Assembly: GCA_905233785.1 (NCBI GenBank)
Contig: CAJOCV010000091.1
Location: 1 to 9,294 of the forward strand
Source: an uncultured Oscillospiraceae bacterium
GTDB lineage: Bacteria > Bacillota > Clostridia > Oscillospirales > Oscillospiraceae
Length of the DNA stretch: 9,294 nt
Reading direction: 5' to 3'
Position 1 is the first letter of the stretch. Each line of letters opens with the position of its first letter. Made by a program: the position numbers and the translations under genes. Under the pieces are notes generated by a model. That model searched no databases. It saw only the letters and a program-made list of their open reading frames with translations, and was not told where the DNA came from. Positions 1 to 5,071 of the stretch are shown here, piece by piece.

Positions 1-22
1 AAGCTTCTGTTCGGGATCGGTA

Positions 23-898
23 TTATTTTGCCAGATGCTCCAGCGCCCCCGCGAGCATCTGCGCAGCCTCGGCTCTTGTCAGGATATGGGAGCCAAGGGA
101 GGTGGGAATCCCGTGAGCGCTGAGGTTCAGGCAGGCCTGACTATGCTCTCCGTCAGCCTGAAGGTACCGGATTTCCGTCAGGCCAAGACAGCTGTCCAGC
201 CAGGCGGCCGCTTCGTTTACCGTGATGGGCTCCCTTGCGTCGAGACTGCTTCCCGCCTCGGTCAGCCCCGAAAGCCGAGCCGTGAGTGCGCAGCCGCGTA
301 CCCAGACGGGGATGCACGCATCATCTTCGTAGCCGGTACGCAGTACAGCGGTGACGGGCGTTTTCTCCGCAAGCGCCATACACATGCAGAGAAATTCCCC
401 GCGGCTCACGCGCTGTTCGGGAAAGAAGCAGTACTGACTGCCGATCCGCTCTCCGGTGAAGATGTCGCGCTCACTCAGCTCTGTCGCGGCGAAAGCGCAG
501 GCCTCTCCCGGAAGATCACTATACATCACGGGCTTTTTTTGCTTTTCGATGCGGATGATGACCGTGGCCTCCTGAGAGAGATTGCCCTCGCTGTCCACGG
601 CCTTGTATCCAAAGTAGTCCCGTCCGCGCTTGTTCTCCTTTGGGGTATACACGAAGCAGCCGTTTTCCTCCAGCTCGATACTGCCCTTGACAGGCTCCGT
701 TGTGATGGTGTAGGACACCACATCGTCCTCCGGATCAAAGGCGGCAAGCCTGCCGCCGACAGACACATTGCGGTAGGTGCGCACTTCCAGATTTTCCGCC
801 ACCGGCGCGCTTCCCTCGGCAAACGCCGCAGGCGCCAAGGCTGTTAACAGACCGGAGAAGACAAGCAGCGCCGTACAGACTCTTTGTATTTTTTTCAT
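23..898 (-). CDS. Secreted SLH-domain protein with one cadherin/Ig-like domain
   Basis: This is a 291-residue exported protein, probably held on the cell wall by S-layer-homology (SLH) repeats. Residues 1-27 form a signal peptide: MKKIQR, a hydrophobic core, then AFA before E28. Residues about 31-118 look like a bacterial Ig/cadherin-like domain (FDPEDD, then YTPKENKRGRDYFGYKAVDSEGN). Three degenerate SLH repeats follow, at about 125-177 (YSDLPG ... VSRGEFL), 188-240 and 250-288 (LTRAEAAQML). The ATG is supported by AGGAGGT at 906-912, seven bases upstream. Ten cysteines (nine after the signal peptide) are many for a surface protein. No catalytic domain is visible. The promoter must lie in or near the channel-gene remnant upstream; I could not pick a convincing one. 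The architecture is clear and the ligand unknown. Confidence 0.85.
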   Translation of the reverse strand: MKKIQRVCTALLVFSGLLTALAPAAFAEGSAPVAENLEVRTYRNVSVGGRLAAFDPEDDVVSYTITTEPVKGSIELEENGCFVYTPKENKRGRDYFGYKAVDSEGNLSQEATVIIRIEKQKKPVMYSDLPGEACAFAATELSERDIFTGERIGSQYCFFPEQRVSRGEFLCMCMALAEKTPVTAVLRTGYEDDACIPVWVRGCALTARLSGLTEAGSSLDAREPITVNEAAAWLDSCLGLTEIRYLQADGEHSQACLNLSAHGIPTSLGSHILTRAEAAQMLAGALEHLAK

Positions 899-930
899 GG
901 CTCATACCTCCTGATTGCTTTCTCAGGTAG

Positions 931-1185
931 TTTGCGCATGGGTTTTTTGTTTATGCAGAATCATGGCACAGCGCGAAAAACGAGGTTTACCTGAAAACGG
1001 CGGAAGAACTGAGCTGTGTGGGGACGAGGACGGTTTTGGAGCTGCGCAGGCGTTTGATCCCACAGCGTTATGTGATGATCGGTATCATGAATGCGGAGTC
1101 CTTGCAGTGTTCCTTTGATCTCGAACCGAGCGACAGCGTGACCCTGAAGCCCGAGGATAAACTGATCGTCATCGGCGAAAACTGA
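931..1185 (+). pseudogene. 3' remnant of a CASTOR/POLLUX or TrkA-C type ion-channel gene
   Basis: A plus-strand frame stays open from just after a TAG at 928-930 to a TGA at 1183-1185, but has no credible start codon or ribosome binding site. Its translation runs ESWHSAKNEVYLKTAEEL, then RYVMIGIMNAES, and ends LKPEDKLIVIGEN. The NEVY-K-AE pattern, followed by an IG strand and a final 'D-LIVIGE' strand, is how the cytosolic regulatory domain of CASTOR/POLLUX-like and TrkA-C (RCK) channel proteins ends. The membrane part and nucleotide-binding fold are missing, and the frame begins only some 18 bases from the ribosome binding site of the divergent SLH gene. I read it as a truncated, dead gene. 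The family match is from memory of the pattern, so it is moderately sure. Confidence 0.55.
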
Positions 1186-1344
1186 CCGGCAATGCGAAAG
1201 AAGATAAAAACAGCTCAATCCAGAGCATAAGGAGCCTGTATATTCGTGGGGAAGATAGTCAACAACATTTCAGAACCATTGTACAGTCAAGTAACTCAGT
1301 ATCGTACAAAGAGTATTTTCCAATCCCACATCATCAAATCGTTG
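1186..1344. other. AT-richer spacer without a recognisable gene
   Basis: This spacer between the channel remnant and the PAP2 promoter is visibly AT-richer than its surroundings. No frame here resembles a known protein and no RNA gene was seen. It holds one dyad, TTGTAC at 1279-1284 and GTACAA at 1304-1309, which could be chance. Confidence 0.4.
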
Positions 1345-1374
1345 TAGACTTTTCACCGCAAGCTGTGATACAAT
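1345..1374 (+). promoter_or_regulatory. Candidate sigma-A promoter for the PAP2 pair
   Basis: An extended -10, TG-A-TACAAT, lies at 1366-1374, with a weaker -35-like TAGACT at 1345-1350 and an 18-base spacer. It sits about 28 bases before the PAP2 start, leaving room for a short leader with the ribosome binding site. The -35 is poor, and the extended -10 may compensate. Confidence 0.5.
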
Positions 1375-1401
1375 GGAAAAAAAGAGACAAAGGAGAACAT
1401 C

Positions 1402-2037
1402 ATGGAACTCACCGCTGCAGCCGCATGGCTCAACACAAGTTTCGCGAGCTTTGACATCGCCGCCGCAAGCCTTGTACATAAGCTCTATGACCTCGCCCCC
1501 GGCTTTTTCACTCCGTTTATGGAGTTTGTTTCCGTTCTCGGTAAGGGCGGGATTTTTTTGATTATCCTCTCTCTCGCGCTGACCTTCTTCAGAAAAACCA
1601 GACGTTACGGTACCGCGATGAGTATTGGGCTTCTGATCGCCTTCATTGTGGTGAATCTATTCTTGAAGGTCGTCATTGCCCGTCCGCGACCCTATCTCGA
1701 CGAGGACTCGATCTTCTATCAGTTCTGGACGATGGCCGGGCAGCACACCGAGAGCGATATGAGCTTTCCCTCCGGGCATGTAAACGCCACCTTTGCGACC
1801 ATGGTTCCCCTCTTCATTCTTTGGGACAAGCGCAAAAGCTGGCTTGCGCTGCTCTTTGGTTTTCTGATGTGTGTTTCTCGCATCTATCTTTGCGTACACT
1901 TTGCCTCCGATGTGTTGGGCGGCGTCATCACCGGCACCGTCGGCGGCCTTCTCGGCGTTCTGATCGCCTCTAAGCTTCCGGCACAATGGTACGCTTGGGA
2001 ATGCAAGCCTAAGGTTGGGAGGCATGAGCGTGTTTAG
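1402..2037 (+). CDS. PAP2-family membrane phosphatase
   Basis: This is a 211-residue integral membrane protein of the type-2 phosphatidic acid phosphatase family, which includes undecaprenyl-diphosphate and lipid phosphatases. All three signature motifs are present: K89-x6-R96-P97, P123-S124-G125-H126 and S159-R160-x5-H166 followed by D170, so the active site looks complete. Hydrophobic segments at about 48-66, 74-92, 130-141, 147-158 and 171-190 fit the usual multi-helix layout. The start ATG has AAGGAG at 1390-1395 with six bases of spacing. An ATG at 1373 lies in another frame. It overlaps the next gene by a few bases, so the two are probably co-translated. Undecaprenyl-PP recycling is a likely role, but the substrate cannot be told from sequence alone. 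Confidence 0.9.
   Translation: MELTAAAAWLNTSFASFDIAAASLVHKLYDLAPGFFTPFMEFVSVLGKGGIFLIILSLALTFFRKTRRYGTAMSIGLLIAFIVVNLFLKVVIARPRPYLDEDSIFYQFWTMAGQHTESDMSFPSGHVNATFATMVPLFILWDKRKSWLALLFGFLMCVSRIYLCVHFASDVLGGVITGTVGGLLGVLIASKLPAQWYAWECKPKVGRHERV
2017..2022 (+). promoter_or_regulatory. Ribosome binding site deciding the start of the PH-like gene
   Basis: GGGAGG ends one base before an ATG at 2024, too close for that ATG, but seven bases before an in-frame GTG at 2030. This favours GTG 2030 over ATG 2024 and over TTG 2015. Confidence 0.5.
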
Positions 2038-2425
2038 CTTCGGTAAGCTTCGCTTCAAAGGTGTGGACAAGAAGGTCATCGACGATGAGGCGCATGCGGA
2101 TGACTACAGGAGCGCGGAAGCGATCGGGCGTGTGCGGCTCGGCAGGCTCTGCCTGTATTACCGCGACCTCGGAAGAAAGTACTGTGTCCCATATGAGTAC
2201 ATCGACAGGCGCTTTACCCGCGTAAGCGTCGTGGAACCGGACGACAGCCCCGCTTACTTCTACTATCGGCTGATCCTCGTACACGGTGACAAGGAGTTTG
2301 CCAATCTTATCTTCGAGAAGGAAGAGGATGTCAACAAAATTCACGACCGCCTGCAGGAGATTCGCCCGGAGATCGAAAAAGGCTATGTCCCGCCGGCAGA
2401 TGGGAAGAGAAAATACTTTGCATAA
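2030..2425 (+). CDS. Hypothetical cytosolic protein, possible PH-like fold
   Basis: This 131-residue protein (counted from GTG 2030) has no signal peptide and no membrane segment. I do not recognise a named family. The first 30 residues are polar and charged (KGVDKKVIDDEAHADDYRS). Residues about 33-95 read as a run of beta strands (GRVRLGRLCLYY, then KYCVPYEYID, AYFYYRLILVH and FANLIFE) closed by a helix (EEDVNKIHDRLQEI) at about 98-111. Strands capped by one helix, with a 'VPYEYI' turn, recall bacterial PH-like domains; this is inference only. The gene starts inside the last codons of the PAP2 gene and is followed at once by a terminator, so the two form a closed two-gene unit. Starts at 2024 (ATG) or 2015 (TTG) remain possible. 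Confidence 0.75.
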   Translation: MFSFGKLRFKGVDKKVIDDEAHADDYRSAEAIGRVRLGRLCLYYRDLGRKYCVPYEYIDRRFTRVSVVEPDDSPAYFYYRLILVHGDKEFANLIFEKEEDVNKIHDRLQEIRPEIEKGYVPPADGKRKYFA

Positions 2426-2476
2426 AAAAGTTGGGCGTCTGCGCAGAAAAATGCGAAGCTTCGCCCAGCTTTTTTT
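2424..2476. terminator. Bidirectional intrinsic terminator
   Basis: A 14-bp stem with one G-T wobble pairs 2424-2437 (AAAAAAGTTGGGCG) with 2462-2475 (CGCCCAGCTTTTTT). A T-run follows on the plus strand, and a T-run follows on the minus strand as well. It begins inside the stop codon of the PH-like gene and also serves the convergent Nudix transcript arriving on the minus strand. A minor inner stem CGCA/TGCG lies in the loop. Confidence 0.85.
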
Positions 2477-2540
2477 GCTGTTTTTGCCGCGCCGGAGAGG
2501 CAGTGCATAAGAGCCTCCGGTCGGATTTCTTGGTAACAGG

Positions 2541-2587
2541 TCGGATTTTTCTCGGAGACCGGCGAATTATTCAGCGGTTCCTTGATT
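2541..2587 (-). repeat. Possible degenerate copy of the MITE-family head, overlapping the Nudix 3' end
   Basis: On the minus strand this stretch begins TCAAGGAACCGC, then GAATAATTCGCC, then TCTCCGAGAAAAATCC. It follows the same order as the left arm of the element at 6916-7058 (TTAAGGCAACACCGC, then ACAATACGCC, then CTTCCGGAAAAACC). The Nudix stop codon falls inside it. The match is short and gapped, so it is tentative. Confidence 0.35.
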
Positions 2588-3079
2588 TCCGGTATCCTTT
2601 CGCTCTCCTTCATGATAGCTGTTCTCCCGCAGCAGCGGATAGCGCACGCCGTCATACCAGGCGCTCAGCGCCGCGCGGTGATCCTCGGCGAAGAGGGGTG
2701 GGATCTCGTCTCTCCCGAAGAAGCGCAGTTCGTAGGACTCCTCGTCAATGCGCGGTTCACCGCTGGCGATATGGGCGCTGAAATAGGCGCAGAGCACATG
2801 GGCCGCGTCGCCGTTTGACCAGACCATATTGTGGTTGTGATAGATGCCGAGAAAATGCTCCAGCTCCAGTTCAAGGCCGGTCTCTTCCCGCGCCTCCCGC
2901 AGCGCCGCCTGCGCATAGGTCTCATTCATCTCCACCAGCCCGCCGATCAAGCCCCATTTTCCATTGTCCGTGCGCCGCTGAAAAAGAATTTTGTCTTCCC
3001 GCTGAATCAGTACGGCCGCGCAGTTGAGAATCAGCTTGCGCGGCCCGGTCAACTTTCTAAGCTCGTGTATATAGTCCAT
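2567..3079 (-). CDS. Nudix hydrolase
   Basis: This is a 170-residue Nudix-superfamily pyrophosphohydrolase. The complete Nudix box, G-x5-E-x7-REUxEExGU, lies at residues 47-69 (GLVEMNE ... REAREETGL), with the metal-binding glutamates in place. It is preceded by KWGLIGG, typical of ADP-ribose or (d)NTP-cleaving members, but the substrate cannot be assigned. I chose the ATG at 3079 (MDYIHELRK) because GGGGAG lies just upstream; an ATG at 3097 would put that ribosome binding site inside the coding region. It follows tyrS in the same direction, with a strong hairpin between them, and probably belongs to the T-box transcript. Its last codons and stop lie in what may be a repeat fragment, so the C-terminal tail (about residues 155-170) may be acquired. 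Confidence 0.88.
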   Translation of the reverse strand: MDYIHELRKLTGPRKLILNCAAVLIQREDKILFQRRTDNGKWGLIGGLVEMNETYAQAALREAREETGLELELEHFLGIYHNHNMVWSNGDAAHVLCAYFSAHIASGEPRIDEESYELRFFGRDEIPPLFAEDHRAALSAWYDGVRYPLLRENSYHEGERKDTGNQGTAE

Positions 3080-3095
3080 TTTCTCCCCTCTGCGC

Positions 3096-3128
3096 AACCG
3101 GGGAAGGCAGCTGTGTCCTTCCCCGGTT
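3096..3128 (-). other. Perfect hairpin between tyrS and the Nudix gene
   Basis: A 12-bp perfect stem pairs AACCGGGGAAGG (3096-3107) with CCTTCCCCGGTT (3117-3128) around a nine-base loop. It starts six bases after the tyrS stop and ends just upstream of the Nudix ribosome binding site. No T-run follows on either strand, so it is not a standard terminator. It could mark RNA processing, protect the tyrS mRNA end or reduce read-through. Confidence 0.6.
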
Positions 3129-3133
3129 CCCGC

Positions 3134-4357
3134 TTACTTCAAAATGACTTTGTGAAAGCTCTTCTTACCGCGCTTGAGAATGACGCCGTTTCTGAGCTCA
3201 TCCGCTGTAAAGCTCTTGGAGATGTCGGTGATCTTTTCGTCGTTTGCCGCGACGCCGCCCTGCTGAATGTTGCGGCGGGCGTCGGACTTGGAGGGGCAGA
3301 GCCCGGTCCTGACAAGCAGGGTCATAATATCCGCCGCGCCGTCCGTAAGCTCGCTTTCGGAAAGCTCCGTCGTGGGCATATTGGCGTCGCTGCCGCCGCT
3401 GACGAAGAGCGCCTTGGCGGAGGCTTCCGCCTTCTTCGCTTCCTCCTCGCCGTGCACCATGGCGGTCAGCTCATAGGCGAGGATCTCCTTGGCGCGGTTG
3501 AGCTGGCTTCCCTCCCAGCTTGCCATCTCGTCGATCTTCTCCAGCGGCAGGAAGGTCAGCATCCGAATGCACTTGAGCACATCCGCGTCCCCCACGTTGC
3601 GCCAGTACTGGTAGAAATCGAAGGGGCTTGTCTTGTTCGCGTCGAGCCACACGGCATTGCCGGCGGTCTTGCCCATCTTGTTGCCCTGAGAGTCTGTGAG
3701 CAGCGTAATGGTCATGGCGTGGGCGTCCTGCCCGAGCTTACGGCGAATGAGCTCCGTGCCGCCCAGCATGTTGCTCCACTGATCGTCCCCGCCGAACTGC
3801 ATGTTGCAGCCGTAGTGCTGGAAGAGATAGTAGAAGTCATAGCTCTGCATGATCATGTAGTTAAATTCGAGAAAGCTCAGCCCGCGCTCCATGCGCTGCT
3901 CATAGCACTTGGCGCGCAGCATATTGTTCACCGAGAAGCAGGCGCCGACCTCGCGCAAAAGCTCCACATAGTTGAGCTTCAAGAGCCAGTCGGCGTTGTT
4001 GATCATCTGCGCCTTGCCCTCGCCGAAGTCGATGAAGCGCTCCATCTGGCGCTTGAAGCACTCGGCGTTGTGGTTAATGTCCTCCATGGTGAGCATTCTG
4101 CGCATATCGGTGCGTCCGGAGGGGTCGCCGATCATGGTGGTGCCGCCGCCGATCAGGGCGATGGGCTTGTTGCCCGCAAGCTGCAGACGCTTCATCAGCG
4201 TCAGCGCCATGAAGTGCCCCGCGGTCAGGCTGTCCGCCGTACAGTCAAAGCCGATGTAGAAGGTGGCTTTGCCGTTGTTGATCATGTCGCGGATCTCATC
4301 CTCGTTGGTCACCTGGGCGATCAAGCCTCTTGCAACCAGTTCTTCGTAAATCCCCAT
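3134..4357 (-). CDS. tyrS: Tyrosine--tRNA ligase
   Basis: This 407-residue protein is a bacterial-type tyrosyl-tRNA synthetase, which charges tRNA-Tyr in the cytosol. Residues 34-48 (YIGFD, then TADSLTAGH) carry the HIGH-equivalent motif ending in H48. A GDPSGR stretch follows at 77-82, the tyrosine pocket region at about 167-174 (YMIMQSYD), GGDDQW at 189-194, and the KMSKS-equivalent KMGKT at 227-231. The C-terminal part (about 342-407) is an S4-type RNA-binding domain. Length is normal for the family. ATG 4357 has AGGAGA at 4363-4368. It lies 11 bases after the C_GCAxxG_C_C gene. A T-box leader with a UAC specifier sits upstream of that gene, consistent with control by uncharged tRNA-Tyr. 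Confidence 0.97.
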   Translation of the reverse strand: MGIYEELVARGLIAQVTNEDEIRDMINNGKATFYIGFDCTADSLTAGHFMALTLMKRLQLAGNKPIALIGGGTTMIGDPSGRTDMRRMLTMEDINHNAECFKRQMERFIDFGEGKAQMINNADWLLKLNYVELLREVGACFSVNNMLRAKCYEQRMERGLSFLEFNYMIMQSYDFYYLFQHYGCNMQFGGDDQWSNMLGGTELIRRKLGQDAHAMTITLLTDSQGNKMGKTAGNAVWLDANKTSPFDFYQYWRNVGDADVLKCIRMLTFLPLEKIDEMASWEGSQLNRAKEILAYELTAMVHGEEEAKKAEASAKALFVSGGSDANMPTTELSESELTDGAADIMTLLVRTGLCPSKSDARRNIQQGGVAANDEKITDISKSFTADELRNGVILKRGKKSFHKVILK

Positions 4358-4368
4358 TGTTTTCTCCT

Positions 4369-4764
4369 CTATCTATTGTTTTTGATTACTTCTTCCGCGT
4401 GTTCGGCACACCAGGCGATCAGCTCGCCGCAGGGGTGCCCTCCCGCGCGCTTTAAATCAAAGCAGCGGATGCAGCCGTGCGCCTCGGCAAACGCTTTGGT
4501 AAAGGCCATCGTGAGCTTTGTGATCTTCGCTCTCGCCGCCGCGTCCTCGGGATCGTTCCAGGGGAAGCTGAGTCCCATGGCCATTACCGCGCCGGATACC
4601 GCGCCGCAGATCTCGCCGCAGCGGACGCCGCCGCCGAAGCCCGCTGCAAGCGCGAGCGCCGTTTTCTCATCCATGCCCGTATACTCGCCGAGAGCGCCCA
4701 GAACCGCCTGAGCGCAGTTGAAGCCCTGCGCGTGCAGCGCCAAAGCCTTCTGCTTTGCTCCCAT
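4369..4764 (-). CDS. C_GCAxxG_C_C family cysteine-rich protein (putative redox protein)
   Basis: This is a 131-residue soluble protein of the C_GCAxxG_C_C family, annotated elsewhere as putative redox-active; its biochemical role is not established. Visible marks are FNCAQAV (C17), the glycine-rich AAGFGGGVRCGEICGAVSGA (C49, C53), and a C-terminal cysteine set C98, C101, C112 and C119. No signal peptide is present, so it should be cytosolic. The ATG at 4764 is placed by AGGAGG at 4772-4777, seven bases upstream. A longer frame reaching 4920 would run back through the T-box terminator and is not real. It is the first gene after a tyrosine-specific T-box and directly precedes tyrS, which implies induction under tyrosine limitation. 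Confidence 0.88.
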   Translation of the reverse strand: MGAKQKALALHAQGFNCAQAVLGALGEYTGMDEKTALALAAGFGGGVRCGEICGAVSGAVMAMGLSFPWNDPEDAAARAKITKLTMAFTKAFAEAHGCIRCFDLKRAGGHPCGELIAWCAEHAEEVIKNNR

Positions 4765-4780
4765 CCAAACACCTCCTGAA

Positions 4781-4812
4781 AAATGAGCCCTCTGTCCTTT
4801 CGGACAGAGGGC
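4781..4812 (-). terminator. T-box regulated terminator hairpin
   Basis: An 11-bp perfect stem (GCCCTCTGTCC, GAAA loop, GGACAGAGGGC; 4812-4787) is followed by CTCATTTTT. Its CCTCTG arm can pair instead with CAGAGG of the T-box at 4835-4830, giving the mutually exclusive antiterminator. The 3' stem arm repeats that same CAGAGG, as expected for a competing pair. Confidence 0.9.
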
Positions 4813-5036
4813 AATTGTATGCGGTACCACCTCTGAACACTTTTTCCTCACGGAAAAAGCCTCACGGAGTCTCAGACTCCCGCGCTGTATCGGGCGCACC
4901 CGTCGCAGCCTACTCGACAAACGCTTTCGGTGCGCCGCTCCGAACCGTATTCTCCGGCTCTGCCGACCTTCTCACAGCGACCGAAGGCTCTCTGTACGGC
5001 ATGAAACCGGGTACTTCTGTTCATCCCAGCGTTAAC
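4781..5036 (-). promoter_or_regulatory. Tyrosine-specific T-box leader RNA
   Basis: This is a complete class-I-like T-box riboswitch. Reading the minus strand, a Stem I base pairs AACGCT (5033-5028) with AGCGTT (4925-4920). An AGTA-box-like AGAAGTAC lies at 5018-5011, AGAGAG at 4993-4988, and the GCTGTGAGAAGG distal-loop type motif around 4978-4967. The specifier region GAATACG contains UAC at 4949-4947, a tyrosine codon. Later come a Stem III hairpin (CTTTTTCC, GTGA, GGAAAAAG; 4859-4840) and the T-box AGAGGTGGTACCGC at 4834-4821. Its UGGU bulge (4829-4826) would pair with the ACCA end of tRNA-Tyr. The regulated terminator follows. Uncharged tRNA-Tyr should stabilise the antiterminator and switch on the downstream genes. 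The 5' end is estimated from the promoter. Confidence 0.95.
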
Positions 5037-5042
5037 GCTTGC

Positions 5043-5071
5043 ATTATACTGAATGATTCAGGCCTTGTCAA
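5043..5071 (-). promoter_or_regulatory. Consensus sigma-A promoter of the T-box operon
   Basis: On the minus strand, TTGACA (5071-5066) and TATAAT (5048-5043) are separated by 17 bases, a perfect match to consensus. Transcription should start near 5036, right at the first helix of the T-box leader. The -35 box lies within the last codons of recN (Leu-Asp-Lys-Ala) and the recN stop lies in the spacer. Confidence 0.92.

Noticed and set aside
1..6. Window begins exactly with AAGCTT (HindIII site)
   Set aside because: It may reflect a clone boundary, but AAGCTT recurs in the window and nothing biological follows from it.
35..847. 270-codon plus-strand frame opposite the SLH gene
   Set aside because: Antisense shadow; the minus-strand reading has a signal peptide, SLH repeats and a good ribosome binding site.
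2494..2522. Weak hairpin CCGGAG-AGGC / GCCTCCGG after the main terminator
   Set aside because: Bulged, only eight pairs, and without a T-run; the terminator at 2424-2476 is sufficient.
2383..2613. Minus-strand frame beginning MKESERIPEIKEPLNN
   Set aside because: It has no ribosome binding site, overlaps the Nudix end in another frame, and runs through the bidirectional terminator into the antisense of the PH-like gene.
2831..4711. 626-codon open frame on the plus strand opposite tyrS
   Set aside because: It is antisense to tyrS, the Nudix gene and the C_GCAxxG_C_C gene, which have clear motifs. Its protein is low-complexity (His, Val, Ala, Leu rich) and has no recognisable domain. It arises from GC-biased third positions.
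4765..4920. N-terminal extension of the C_GCAxxG_C_C gene
   Set aside because: It would translate through the T-box and its terminator; the ATG at 4764 has an ideal AGGAGG.
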